Below are positions 46,978 to 55,574 of a DNA stretch of 64,000 bases, piece after piece (the first letter of the stretch is position 1; every line of letters starts with the position of its first letter). Below the pieces are notes generated by a model. It had not been told where the DNA came from, ran no database searches, and saw nothing but the letters and a program-made list of their open reading frames with translations. The position numbers and the translations under genes were made by a program. This stretch comes from Microbacterium oxydans (GTDB taxonomy: Bacteria > Actinomycetota > Actinomycetes > Actinomycetales > Microbacteriaceae). The stretch is from positions 97,767-161,766 of the forward strand of contig NZ_JYIV01000022.1 in NCBI RefSeq assembly GCF_000956405.1, written 5' to 3'.

Positions 46978-47817
46978 ATGCCTCATCTGCGTATCGCCAC
47001 GGTCAATGTCAACGGGATCCGAGCGGCGGCTCGCAACGGGATGAGCTCCTGGTTGGACGAAGCCGGCGTCGACATCCTCACGCTTCAAGAGGTCCGCGGG
47101 CAGGACGAGCACCTCGAGGCCGCACTCCCGGGCTGGACCTTCGTGCACGACGAGGCCACCGCGAAGGGACGGGCAGGCGTCGCCATCGCCAGTCGCACGC
47201 CCGCTCTCGCCTCACGCACCGACTTCGGCCCCGATGACTTCGATTCCAAGGGCCGCTGGATCGAGGCCGACTACCTGATCGGCGACCGCCCTCTCACCGT
47301 CGTGAGTGCGTACGTGCACTCCGGAGAAGCCGACACTCCGAAGCAGGACGAGAAGTGGAAGTTCCTCGACGCATTCGGCACCCGGCTCGGCGAGCTCAAC
47401 ACCGATGGCGCCCTGGCACTCGTCACCGGGGATCTCAATGTCGGGCACCGGGAGCTCGACATCAAGAATTGGCGTGGCAACCGCAAGAAGGCAGGGTTCC
47501 TCCCCCGCGAACGCGCCTACTTCGATCGTTTCCTCGGCGAAGCGGGAACCGAGGTCTCGGGGGTCGACGGCACCGTCGGCACGGGTCTCGGCTGGATCGA
47601 CGTCGGCCGGAAGTTCCACGGCGAGGTCGACGGCCCCTACACCTGGTGGTCGATGCGCGGGCAGGCGTTCGACAACGATTCCGGGTGGCGCATCGACTAC
47701 CATCTCGCGACGCCCGCTCTCGCCGAGCGCGTCGAGACCTATCACGTCGCCCGCGCGGCTGCCTACGACCAGCGCTGGAGCGATCACGCGCCGGTGGTCG
47801 TGGACTACCGCTACTGA
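46978..47817 (+). CDS. xth: Exodeoxyribonuclease III
   Basis: 279 residues. AP endonuclease/3'-5' exonuclease for base-excision repair. Active-site motifs of the EEP fold are in order: VNVNGIRAA, LQEVRGQ (metal Glu), TGDLNVGHRELD, WRIDYHLAT and WSDHAPVVVD (catalytic His). ATG 46978 starts directly at the conserved strand. Its stop overlaps the stop region of the convergent DUF4166 gene by 7 nt. Confidence 0.92.
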   Translation: MPHLRIATVNVNGIRAAARNGMSSWLDEAGVDILTLQEVRGQDEHLEAALPGWTFVHDEATAKGRAGVAIASRTPALASRTDFGPDDFDSKGRWIEADYLIGDRPLTVVSAYVHSGEADTPKQDEKWKFLDAFGTRLGELNTDGALALVTGDLNVGHRELDIKNWRGNRKKAGFLPRERAYFDRFLGEAGTEVSGVDGTVGTGLGWIDVGRKFHGEVDGPYTWWSMRGQAFDNDSGWRIDYHLATPALAERVETYHVARAAAYDQRWSDHAPVVVDYRY

Positions 47818-48494
47818 TCGGTGCCGGCCGCGTCGTCTTCCGCCGGGAGCGCTTCGGTCGTCGCAGACGCATAGCGGTACCAGCCGCGATACTCCAGCAC
47901 GGTCCCGACCAGGGGGCTCGTGGCCCGCATGTCGATCGTGCGACGACGGCGGACCTCATCCCAGCCGTCGACGAGGTCGACCTCGACGCGAAGAAGTCCA
48001 CGGAGCGGGATGCGCAGACGCCCGAACCGCAGGCGGACGGCGCGAGTGCGCATCCGCAGCGCACCGTCCTTCGTCACAGAGCAGTGCTCGAGCATCTCCA
48101 CCCGACCTCGATCGCCCAGTGCGTTCTGGACCAGACCCGGGTGACCCGTGGCGAAGAGCCGATCCCGGACGAACTGGGTGGCGCCACGGAAGCGGAACTC
48201 GCGAACCGTGACGAGCATGGACCGGCCCGACGAGGTGGGGGCCGACACGGTCTCGATCCGGAACGGCACATCCCGCGCGAACCGGGTGACGAGCAGGCCG
48301 GGGCCGACCACGGGGCGACCCAGAACGGAGATACGGCCGAACCTGCTTCCGGCGACAGCGAAGACACCATCGGCGCTGTCATGGCCCGGTCGCGCCGGAT
48401 CCGCCTCGATGCGCATCTGCGCGAGGATCTCGGGGTGAAGACGCTCGGCCTCCTTACCCAGCGCCTCGAGGAAAGCCGCCCCCCGCGCGGTCAT
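47811..48494 (-). CDS. DUF4166-type protein, second copy
   Basis: 227 residues, the third gene of an ATGA-linked leftward operon. It shares length, the N-terminal LHPE motif, the VPFRI segment and a TKDGAL...GxxxxYRGWYR layout with the gene just upstream, so the two are diverged tandem paralogues. Beta-rich composition with many Arg residues; no signal peptide or catalytic motif is visible. Family members are unstudied. The convergent stop overlap with xth leaves no room for a terminator. Family call is by resemblance only. Confidence 0.72.
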   Translation of the reverse strand: MTARGAAFLEALGKEAERLHPEILAQMRIEADPARPGHDSADGVFAVAGSRFGRISVLGRPVVGPGLLVTRFARDVPFRIETVSAPTSSGRSMLVTVREFRFRGATQFVRDRLFATGHPGLVQNALGDRGRVEMLEHCSVTKDGALRMRTRAVRLRFGRLRIPLRGLLRVEVDLVDGWDEVRRRRTIDMRATSPLVGTVLEYRGWYRYASATTEALPAEDDAAGTDQ

Positions 48495-49174
48495 TCCCTG
48501 GCCTCTTCTCGATAGGGCTTCACGGTCGCCGGCGCCGGCCCGTCCACGAACTCGCACGTGAAGGCGCCACGGTAGCCGAAGAGGAAGCCGAAGACGTCGT
48601 TGTGGATCTCGAGGTCGATGAGGTAACGCTCCTGCTCGTCGTCGTAGCGCTCGAGGAGTCGTGCGCGGCCGCTGAACAGCATCGGGAACCGGACGGCGAA
48701 CCGACCCTCGTAGAAACGCTGCGCGCCCGAGGTGAGCAGGAGTGCGCCTTCGTCGGTCACCTCCAGGTCGAGGTCGACAGCGAGGTGCTGATGGGTGCCC
48801 AGGTAGTCGACGACCCTCCGACGAGCGTCGCTGTAGATCATGGTCGCGTCGAAACGGCGGCGTCGCCCCGGTCGAACATCCATCGTGCGCACGAAGGTCA
48901 CGGTCTCGCGCCCGAAGTCGTCGATGTACGCGTGATTGTCGATGCGGAAGGGCACGTCGCTCCCGCGCTCGGGGAACAGGATGTTGCGGAAGGTGCCGAT
49001 CAGCAGGAACGGCAGCGTCCACCAGGGTCCTCGGCGCACCTCGGTCATCACACCACGTCCGATGCAGCCGTATCCCGCATCCACACCGACCCCGAAGCGT
49101 CGCTGCAACTGCGGATGGAGTCGGGAGAAGTCGTCTCCCAGTGCGCGCTCGAAGATGCCCTGCCCCGTGCTCAT
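48491..49174 (-). CDS. DUF4166-type protein, first copy
   Basis: 227 residues. N-terminal FERALGDDFSRLHPQLQRRFG, a hydrophobic WWTLPFLLIGTFRNILF stretch, VPFRIDNHAYIDDFGRETVTF and a C-terminal FGFLFGYRGAF match the DUF4166 pattern. It overlaps the SRPBCC gene upstream and the second copy downstream by ATGA at both ends. Function unknown; co-expression with an SRPBCC protein suggests lipid or hydrophobic-ligand handling (inference). Confidence 0.75.
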   Translation of the reverse strand: MSTGQGIFERALGDDFSRLHPQLQRRFGVGVDAGYGCIGRGVMTEVRRGPWWTLPFLLIGTFRNILFPERGSDVPFRIDNHAYIDDFGRETVTFVRTMDVRPGRRRRFDATMIYSDARRRVVDYLGTHQHLAVDLDLEVTDEGALLLTSGAQRFYEGRFAVRFPMLFSGRARLLERYDDEQERYLIDLEIHNDVFGFLFGYRGAFTCEFVDGPAPATVKPYREEARE

Positions 49175-49815
49175 GCGATCCTCTCGAGTGATTCCGGTGC
49201 GTCCTGCATGATGGTGCGTCCGCCGCGTCGGGCCGGGCGCGAGAGGCAGTTCCCGGCACGGGGACGGTGGCCTCGGCGCAAAGACCTCCACCCGCTGGTC
49301 TCCTCGGGTGGGATGCCCTCCTCGGCCCACAGCCGCAGACGATCGAAGCTCCTCGCGGTGAGCCACCAGATGAAGCGCCGGGTGATGAGCGGATCGAGCA
49401 CCTGTCCGATCCACCCCCACCCCGGGGCGTAGTCGTAGCCGGTGAGGAATCGCACGCCGCTCTCGGTGGGCACGTACCGCCAGTATCCGCGGCCGGCGCC
49501 CAGGGGCGAGAGCGCGTCCTCGGTGTCGAACAGCAGCGCGGAGGTTCGCTCCCCTGCGCCACTCTCCTTCGTCGCCAGCGAGACGCCGGTCCCGCGGATG
49601 GTGTGCATTCCGAGGTCGAGTTCGTAACGGAACTCCTGCGCACCGTCCGCTCTGGTACACACCGGGGCGATGTCCGTGAAACGTGCATCCCATCGCACGT
49701 GCAGGGCGGGATCCTGGGTCAGCCGCCAGACCTCGTCCAGAGAAGCCTGGATCAGCACTTCGACGTAGAGGGCCCGGTCTCGCCGCGACCGTCGCCGGGG
49801 AGATTCGGGGGCCAT
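49171..49815 (-). CDS. SRPBCC (START/Bet v1-like) family protein
   Basis: 214 residues. After a basic N-terminus, [20 protein letters not shown] and [11 protein letters not shown] are the opening of the SRPBCC hydrophobic-ligand fold. [20 protein letters not shown] and a C-terminal helix with [20 protein letters not shown] complete it. The last ~40 residues are Arg/Pro-rich. It is first in a three-gene operon with two DUF4166 genes and is divergent from trpS by 45 nt. Confidence 0.78.
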   Translation of the reverse strand: MAPESPRRRSRRDRALYVEVLIQASLDEVWRLTQDPALHVRWDARFTDIAPVCTRADGAQEFRYELDLGMHTIRGTGVSLATKESGAGERTSALLFDTEDALSPLGAGRGYWRYVPTESGVRFLTGYDYAPGWGWIGQVLDPLITRRFIWWLTARSFDRLRLWAEEGIPPEETSGWRSLRRGHRPRAGNCLSRPARRGGRTIMQDAPESLERIA

Positions 49816-49860
49816 GCGCCCATCGTAGGCGCATGGCGCGCACCCCATAGGATTGATCCC

Positions 49861-50865
49861 GTGACGAAACCTCGCCTTTACTCCGGAATGCAGCCCTCCG
49901 CCGACTCCCTCCAGATCGGCAACTACATCGGCGCGCTGCTCCAGTGGCGAGACCTGCAGACCTCCTACGACGCCTACTTCTCGGTCGTCGACCTGCATGC
50001 GATCACGGTCGCCCAGGATCCGGCCGAGCTGCGGGAGAAGACGCGTCGCACGGCTGCGCAGTACATCGCTGCCGGCATCGAGCCGTCGCTCTCGACGCTG
50101 TACGTGCAGTCGCACGTGCGCGCGCACGCCGAGCTGGCCTGGATCCTGAGCACCATCACCGGCTTCGGCGAGGCCGGACGGATGACGCAGTTCAAGGACA
50201 AGTCGTCCCGCTACGGCGCCGACTCGACTAGCGTCGGACTGTTCACGTACCCCGTGCTCATGGCCGCCGACATCCTGCTGTATCAGACCGATGTGGTGCC
50301 GGTGGGCGACGACCAGAAGCAGCACGTGGAGCTCACGCGCGATCTGGCCGAGCGTTTCAACTCCCGATTCGGGGAGACCTTCACCGTGCCGGTGCCCGTC
50401 ATCCAGAAGGAGACGGCGCGCATCTACGACCTGCAGAATCCGACGTCCAAGATGTCGAAGTCGGCCGAGAGCGACGCCGGCGTGCTCTGGATGCTCGATG
50501 ACCCGGCGAAGTCGGCGAAGAAGGTCATGCGCGCCGTGACCGACAATGAGGGCTCGGTGCGGTTCGACCGCGAGAACAAGCCCGGTGTCTCGAACCTGCT
50601 GACCATCTACGCGGCGCTGACCGGACGGCAGATCCCGGCGATCGAGGACGAGTACGCCGGTCGAGGTTACGGGGAGTTCAAGAAGGGTCTCGCCGAGGTC
50701 GTGGTGAACGAGTTCGAGCCGGTGCGCGACCGCGCTCTGGAGCTGCTCGACGATCCCGCAGAGCTCGACCGCATCCTCGCCGACAACGCCGCACGCGCCG
50801 ACGCCGTCGCCGACCAGACGCTCTCGAACGTGTACGACCGGGTGGGTCTCCTCCGCCGTGTCTGA
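49861..50865 (+). CDS. trpS: Tryptophanyl-tRNA synthetase
   Basis: 334 residues. Class Ic synthetase charging tRNA-Trp. The HIGH-like motif is in [14 protein letters not shown] and the KMSKS loop in [24 protein letters not shown] is the conserved Trp-site segment. GTG 49861 begins at the conserved N-terminus ([15 protein letters not shown]). A longer upstream frame lies antisense to the SRPBCC gene and is not coding. Confidence 0.95.
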   Translation: MTKPRLYSGMQPSADSLQIGNYIGALLQWRDLQTSYDAYFSVVDLHAITVAQDPAELREKTRRTAAQYIAAGIEPSLSTLYVQSHVRAHAELAWILSTITGFGEAGRMTQFKDKSSRYGADSTSVGLFTYPVLMAADILLYQTDVVPVGDDQKQHVELTRDLAERFNSRFGETFTVPVPVIQKETARIYDLQNPTSKMSKSAESDAGVLWMLDDPAKSAKKVMRAVTDNEGSVRFDRENKPGVSNLLTIYAALTGRQIPAIEDEYAGRGYGEFKKGLAEVVVNEFEPVRDRALELLDDPAELDRILADNAARADAVADQTLSNVYDRVGLLRRV

Positions 50866-50887
50866 CGCTCGGCCTAGGATGGGGGTC

Positions 50888-51601
50888 GTGACTGATCCGC
50901 AGCTGCCTCCCCCGTCCGGCGCCGTGCCCTCCGACCCGCCTGCGCCGCCCGCCGTGTCAGCGTCTGCGGCAACGGAGTTCCCCTCCGGCGCGTTCCCGCC
51001 GCCGGCAGCACCCGCGTATCCTGCGGCGGCTCCCGCCTATCCTCCCGTGGCTCCCGCGTACCCTCAGTCGGCACCCGCCGGCTATCCCGCAGCTCCGGCT
51101 CCCGGCTATCCTGCGACCCCTCCCGGCTACCCCGCGGCCCCTCCCGGCGCCTACCAGGTGCCCGTCGGCGGCTACGCGGCCCCCTCCGGCGCCTATCAGG
51201 TGCCCGCCACACCGGCTCCCTCCTCCTCGCGGCTCTTCGGGACGCTCGCTCTGGTCCTCTCGCTCGTCGCGGCAGTCGTGCCGACGATCGTCGTCAGCAT
51301 CAGCGCGTTCGAGATCGGCCGTTACCTGCCGAACGGCGCATCTGTCACGGCCGATGATCTCCGCGTGCTGACCCCGGTCCGGGATCAGGTGCTCTGGGCG
51401 GAGCTCTCCTTCTGGCTGGGCACCCTCGTCGGCATCGCCGCGATCGTCCTCGGCATCATCGCGATCGCCAAGAAGCGTGGCCGAGGTGCAGGAATCGCCG
51501 CTCTCGTCGTGGCGGTCCTGGCATCCGCGATCTTCTTCATCGCCCTGGTCGTCGCCCTCACGAGCGGCGCCACGGCGGGGTTGTCGAGCTTCACCGCCTG
51601 A
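50888..51601 (+). CDS. Proline-rich membrane protein (DUF4190-like)
   Basis: About 237 residues. The first ~115 are Pro/Ala/Tyr/Gly-rich with repeated PAYP and PGYPA units and two near-identical GAYQVP blocks. Three hydrophobic segments follow: LALVLSLVAAVVPTIVV, LGTLVGIAAIVLGIIAIA and GIAALVVAVLASAIFFIALV. This resembles actinobacterial Pro-rich DUF4190-type membrane proteins of unknown role. The start could be GTG 50888 or GTG 50858 within trpS; the former is favoured because the conserved-looking N-terminus begins there. Confidence 0.75.
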   Translation: MTDPQLPPPSGAVPSDPPAPPAVSASAATEFPSGAFPPPAAPAYPAAAPAYPPVAPAYPQSAPAGYPAAPAPGYPATPPGYPAAPPGAYQVPVGGYAAPSGAYQVPATPAPSSSRLFGTLALVLSLVAAVVPTIVVSISAFEIGRYLPNGASVTADDLRVLTPVRDQVLWAELSFWLGTLVGIAAIVLGIIAIAKKRGRGAGIAALVVAVLASAIFFIALVVALTSGATAGLSSFTA

Positions 51602-51643
51602 GCCGATAGCCGGCACCGCGCCGTCGCGTCGGAGCGAACCGCG

Positions 51644-52225
51644 TCAGCGTGGTGCGTGGTGTTTCTGCTGCGCCGCCAGGAGGCCTTCGCCGACGAGCAG
51701 CTCGACCGCGTCGGCGGCGTCCGAGATGAGGATCGGCAGGTTGGGCCGCTCCTCCTTCCCGAAGGGTGCCAGCACCCAGTCCGCGGGGTCCTGACGCCCG
51801 ACCGGGCGACCGATGCCCACTCGCACGCGGGGGAACTCCGCCGTTCCCAGCGCCCGTCCGACGTCACGCACACCGTTATGGCCGCCGTGCCCGCCTCCGG
51901 TCTTGAGCTTGACCGTGTCGAACGGGATATCGAGCTCGTCGTGCACGACGACCACCTGCTCTGCGGGGACCGAGTAGAACCGGGCAAGCGCCGCGACAGG
52001 AGTCCCCGAGACGTTCATGAACGTGTTCGGCTTGGCCAGCACCAGCTTGTCCGCGCCCGGGCGCAACCAGGTCTCGACGACGCGTGCGCCACCCTTGTGC
52101 TCGCGGAACGCCTCGCTGCGCCGGGAGGCCAACTCGTCGATGACCATCTGTCCGATGTTGTGCCGAGTCGTCTCATACCGCGGGCCGGGATTGCCGAGCC
52201 CCACCACGAGCCAGGTCGCTGCCAT
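51644..52225 (-). CDS. pth: Peptidyl-tRNA hydrolase
   Basis: 193 residues. It releases peptides from peptidyl-tRNA that drops off ribosomes. VGLGNPGPRYETTRHNIGQM holds the catalytic His; NVSG, VVHDELD and GGGHGGHNGVRD are the other family motifs. It lies behind rplY on the same strand, a pairing common in bacteria, but a hairpin separates the two. Confidence 0.95.
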   Translation of the reverse strand: MAATWLVVGLGNPGPRYETTRHNIGQMVIDELASRRSEAFREHKGGARVVETWLRPGADKLVLAKPNTFMNVSGTPVAALARFYSVPAEQVVVVHDELDIPFDTVKLKTGGGHGGHNGVRDVGRALGTAEFPRVRVGIGRPVGRQDPADWVLAPFGKEERPNLPILISDAADAVELLVGEGLLAAQQKHHAPR

Positions 52226-52272
52226 GTCGTCGTCCTCTCCCCGCCCGGGTTCAGATCCCCGGTCAGGATACG

Positions 52273-52307
52273 ACAGAGGGGACGCGATCGGCTCGCGTCC
52301 CCTCTGT
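52273..52307 (-). terminator. Hairpin between rplY and pth
   Basis: Perfect 15-bp stem ACAGAGGGGACGCGA (52273-52287) and complement (52293-52307), 5-nt loop, 17 nt past the rplY stop. It likely gives a shorter rplY-only transcript and lower pth expression. Confidence 0.8.
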
Positions 52308-52324
52308 GATGAATCAGTCGGAGA

Positions 52325-52936
52325 TCACTCCGCGGCGGCCTCTTCTGCTGCCTCGGCGGACTCGCCTTCGGTCTCTGCCTCATCCTCTTCCACCGGAGCG
52401 GCGGGGACGGAGATCGCGACGACGAGCACCTCGGGGTCGGAGAGCAGCGTGGAGCCCTTGGGGAGCTGCACGTCGGCGGCAGTGATGTGCGCGCCCTCCT
52501 CCAGGCCCTCGACCGAGACCTCGATGTTCTGCGGGATGTGCGTGGCCTCGGCCTCGATCGACACGGTCGTGGCGTCGAGGTTCGCGATGGTGCCGGCAGC
52601 CGACTCGCCCGTGACGACGATCGGGACGTCGATGGCGACCTTCTCGCCCTTCTTCACGACGAGCAGGTCGATGTGCTCGATGATCTGGTGCACCGGGTCC
52701 TTCTGCACGTCCTTGACCAGAGCGAGCTGCTCCTTGCCCTCGATGTCGAGCTCGAGGAGCGCGTTGGCGCGACGGATGATCAGCGAGACCTGGTGGCCGG
52801 GAAGCGCGACGTGCACCGGCTCCGTGCCGTGACCGTAGATGACGGCGGGGATCTTGCCGGCGGCGCGGAGGCGGCGGGCGAAGCCCTTGCCGAAGCTTTC
52901 GCGAAGCTCGGCCTGGACCTTGGTGTCTTCAGACAT
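52325..52936 (-). CDS. rplY: 50S ribosomal protein L25 (Ctc type)
   Basis: 203 residues. The N-terminal 5S-rRNA-binding L25 domain has RRLRAAGKIPAVIYGHG; the TL5/Ctc C-terminal domain follows, with PKGSTLLSDPEVLVVAI near its end. An acidic Glu/Ala tail of about 25 residues closes the protein. ATG 52936 is preceded by AGGAG; a much longer open frame upstream is the leader region and is not coding. Confidence 0.93.
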   Translation of the reverse strand: MSEDTKVQAELRESFGKGFARRLRAAGKIPAVIYGHGTEPVHVALPGHQVSLIIRRANALLELDIEGKEQLALVKDVQKDPVHQIIEHIDLLVVKKGEKVAIDVPIVVTGESAAGTIANLDATTVSIEAEATHIPQNIEVSVEGLEEGAHITAADVQLPKGSTLLSDPEVLVVAISVPAAPVEEDEAETEGESAEAAEEAAAE

Positions 52937-53159
52937 GGATTCTCCTTCGGGGCACGCAGCGAAGGCGCCGCGCGGTGGTCTTGGAATTTTCGAACTCGCT
53001 GACGCAGGAGGAAAGCCACCGGGCTTGCTTCGCCGCGTCGATAACGGATGTTCGCGCACGCGCAGAAGCATCCCTCGCCGAGGTACAGCCTCAATGGTAC
53101 CGGATGACCCGATAGGCTGAGGACACCGGTCCTTTTTCTGCAGAACACGGAGAACCCCC

Positions 53160-53285
53160 ATGCTCGACGGCGCCTTCCTCTCGCACGCACTCCTCTGGCT
53201 GATCGGCGCCATGACCGTGTGCGCAGCCGTCACGTCATTCATCGCCCTGTTCGCGATGGGCCGCTCCGGCTACCGCAAGGACTGA
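53160..53285 (+). CDS. 41-residue single-span membrane protein
   Basis: Short gene, ATG 53160 to TGA 53283-53285, in the divergent gap after rplY. GGAG lies 6 nt upstream of the start. The protein opens with MLDGAFLSHALLWLIGAM, continues hydrophobic to about residue 33, and ends in the basic tail GRSGYRKD: one or two helices with a cytosolic positive end. Third codon positions are almost all G or C, as in neighbouring genes. Function unknown. Confidence 0.6.
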   Translation: MLDGAFLSHALLWLIGAMTVCAAVTSFIALFAMGRSGYRKD

Positions 53286-53300
53286 CCTGCGACGGCAGCG

Positions 53301-53792
53301 CTAGCGCTCGCCCACCGCCGCGGCGATGAGCGCGGACGCGGTCCGCACGTCCGCCGCCGCATCCACGCGGATGCCCTCTTCGTCGGCTTCCAGCGACTCG
53401 AGGGTCTGCAGCTGAGAATCCAGCAGCGCAGCAGGCATGAAGTGATCGACGCGCAGACGCATCCGCTCCTCGAGGACGGCTCGATCGATCGCCAGCTCGG
53501 CGAAGAACGTGTCCGGCGCCTCGCCCCGGATGACGTCGCGGTATACCCGCCGAAGCGCCGAGCACGCCACCACGATCCGCTCCTCCGACTGGAGGATCTC
53601 GCCGACGACGCGGAGCCAGGGCTGACGATCCGCGTCGTCCAGCGGCACTCCCGCAGCCATCTTGCGGACGTTCTCGCGCGGATGCAGGTCGTCACCGTCG
53701 ATGAACCGCGCTCCGAGAGAACCGGCCAGGAACGCACCCACCGTCGACTTGCCGGAGCCGCTCGGCCCCATCACCACGATGCGCACGCTCAT
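53301..53792 (-). CDS. gntK: Gluconokinase
   Basis: 163 residues. It phosphorylates gluconate to 6-phosphogluconate. P-loop GPSGSGKSTVG at 9-19, the gluconate-kinase motif FIDGDDLHPRENVRKM, VVACSALRRVYRD and VDHFMP are all typical. It is the last gene of the leftward hexonate operon, overlapping idnD by ATGA. Its product feeds the 6-phosphogluconate dehydrogenase encoded at 60907. Confidence 0.93.
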   Translation of the reverse strand: MSVRIVVMGPSGSGKSTVGAFLAGSLGARFIDGDDLHPRENVRKMAAGVPLDDADRQPWLRVVGEILQSEERIVVACSALRRVYRDVIRGEAPDTFFAELAIDRAVLEERMRLRVDHFMPAALLDSQLQTLESLEADEEGIRVDAAADVRTASALIAAAVGER

Positions 53793-54826
53793 TCGGCTCG
53801 CCCGAAGTCGATGAGCACCTTGCAGGAGCTCGCAGGGTCAGCGGCCCGTGCGAACGCCTGGAGCGCATCGTCGACGGGCAGCACGTGGCTGATGATACCG
53901 CGCACGTCAAGGCTGCCGTCGGCGAGAGCGGCGATGACCTCGTCGAACTCCGCGCCGAAACGGAAGGAGCCGCGCAGGGTGAGCTCGCGGGTGATCGCAG
54001 TGGCCATCGGCGCCGGCACGTCTCCCCCGCGCTGCAGCCCCAGCATGACCACGACACCCCCGCGCACGGCAGCGGAGACGGCCGCCGCAAGACCGGGGAC
54101 GGTGCCGCTGGATTCGACCACGACATCGGCGTGCAGCTCGGAGATCTCGCTCTCTGCCCTGGCGTCGATCGACCGGATGCCACGAACTTCGGCGATCTCC
54201 CGCGGCAGCTGCTGCAGATCGGTGACCGTCACGGAGGCGGCCCCCTCACGTTGCGCGACGGCCGCGACGAGTTGGCCGATGGGGCCGGCTCCGATCACCA
54301 CGACGCTGCGACCGCGGACATCGCCGGCTCGACGCACGCCGTGCCAGGCGACGGCAGCCGGTTCGGCCAGCGCCGCCGTCCGCAGGTCGAGGCCGGCGGG
54401 GAGAGTGTGCAGCATACGCGCGGGGAGAGCGACGCGGCGGGCGAAGGCCCCCTGCGTGTGCGGCAGGTGCATCGCTGACCCGAGGTAGGTGGACGCGGGT
54501 GCGAGGTTGGGCTGCTCGGCCGGCCAGGGCGTGCGACCGTCGCCGTGCGCCGTGAGCGGGTGCACCGCGACGGGCGTGCCGACCGCCGGCCCCGTGCCGT
54601 CGGCAGCGGCGACCGTCACGACGCCCGACACCTCGTGCCCGAGGATCATCGGCTCCCGCAGCACGGAGGCCCCGGCAGCTCCGTGCTGCCAGTAGTGGAG
54701 GTCGGATCCGCACACGCCGCCGAAAGCCACGTCGACCACGGCCTCGTCCGGCCGGGCCGTCGGCGCACCGATGTCCTCGATCCGCAGATCATCGGCGGCA
54801 TGCGCCACCACAGCGAGGTTTCTCAC
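53789..54826 (-). CDS. idnD: L-idonate 5-dehydrogenase-like zinc alcohol dehydrogenase
   Basis: 345 residues from GTG. Catalytic zinc ligands are Cys and His in GVCGSDLHYW and GHEVSG; NAD-binding VVIGAGPIGQLVAA. The segment STYLGSAMHLPHTQGAFARR aligns with the idonate-dehydrogenase-specific FGSAMYFPHVDGGF stretch of E. coli IdnD. However, the four cysteines of the structural zinc lobe are missing; that region reads TAHGDGRTPWPAEQPNLAP. It should interconvert L-idonate and 5-ketogluconate, or a related polyol acid. It is the fourth gene of the operon, 16 nt after the FAH gene. Confidence 0.82.
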   Translation of the reverse strand: MRNLAVVAHAADDLRIEDIGAPTARPDEAVVDVAFGGVCGSDLHYWQHGAAGASVLREPMILGHEVSGVVTVAAADGTGPAVGTPVAVHPLTAHGDGRTPWPAEQPNLAPASTYLGSAMHLPHTQGAFARRVALPARMLHTLPAGLDLRTAALAEPAAVAWHGVRRAGDVRGRSVVVIGAGPIGQLVAAVAQREGAASVTVTDLQQLPREIAEVRGIRSIDARAESEISELHADVVVESSGTVPGLAAAVSAAVRGGVVVMLGLQRGGDVPAPMATAITRELTLRGSFRFGAEFDEVIAALADGSLDVRGIISHVLPVDDALQAFARAADPASSCKVLIDFGRAE

Positions 54827-54842
54827 CGCGCCCCTTTCCCGG

Positions 54843-55574
54843 TCACACGAAGGGCGTGACCAATCGGATGCCCGCCACGTCGACGGTCACGGTCTGTCCT
54901 GGCGCCACGACCGCCTGGGAGTGGGGGGCACCGGTCATGATGACGTCCCCGGGACCCAGCGGTGACCACGCCGCCACATACGCGAGGCAATCCCGGATCG
55001 ACATCGGCAGCTGCCTGCTCCCGGTGGCGGCGACGCGGCCACCGTCGACCTCCACCTCGAGGGGCACATCGTCGATGCCTGCCTCGGTGTCGATCCAGGG
55101 GCCGAGCGGGGTGTAGCCCTCCCCCGACTTCGACTCGAAGTTGCGCGGGTCGACCTCGGCACGCTCGGGGCTGGAGAGGTCGTTCACAGCGGTGATGCCG
55201 AGGACGTATTCGTGCGCGTTCTGCGCCGTCAGCCCTGCGGTCAGGCGTCCGATCACGACGGCGATCTCGCCCTCTGCCACCTGTGCACCGGCGTCGCGAC
55301 GCAGCGTCACCGTCACCCCGCTCCCGACCACGGTCCGCGGGCTCTTGAGCCACGCCTGCACAGGTGCGGCGTGGCCAGGACCGTTCTGGGCGATGCCGAT
55401 GACGACGACCGGATCCACCGGCGCGATGACGGCCCCCTCGGCGGACTCGCCGATGTCGTTCGGCGCGCTCCCGCCGGCGAAGGCCTCGAACGGGTCGGTG
55501 ATCGGCACCGGGCCGTGGATACCGTCCCGCACCCACACCGGGCCACCGGGCGCGGCGACGCGACCGATGCGCAT
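54843..55574 (-). CDS. Fumarylacetoacetate hydrolase family protein
   Basis: 243 residues. The FAH fold is shown by AEGEIAVVIGR (metal Glu pair), AVNDLSS (metal Asp) and GPWIDTE. Members hydrolyse, decarboxylate or tautomerise beta-diketo or 2-keto acids. In this operon a role on a keto-deoxy sugar acid is plausible, but no textbook idonate pathway needs such an enzyme. The ATG shares one base with the SDR stop (TGATG). Substrate is open. Confidence 0.85.
   Translation of the reverse strand: MRIGRVAAPGGPVWVRDGIHGPVPITDPFEAFAGGSAPNDIGESAEGAVIAPVDPVVVIGIAQNGPGHAAPVQAWLKSPRTVVGSGVTVTLRRDAGAQVAEGEIAVVIGRLTAGLTAQNAHEYVLGITAVNDLSSPERAEVDPRNFESKSGEGYTPLGPWIDTEAGIDDVPLEVEVDGGRVAATGSRQLPMSIRDCLAYVAAWSPLGPGDVIMTGAPHSQAVVAPGQTVTVDVAGIRLVTPFV

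Noticed and set aside
50858..50887. Longer N-terminus for the Pro-rich membrane protein
   Set aside because: It would start inside trpS without a ribosome site; the conserved-looking N-terminus begins at 50888.
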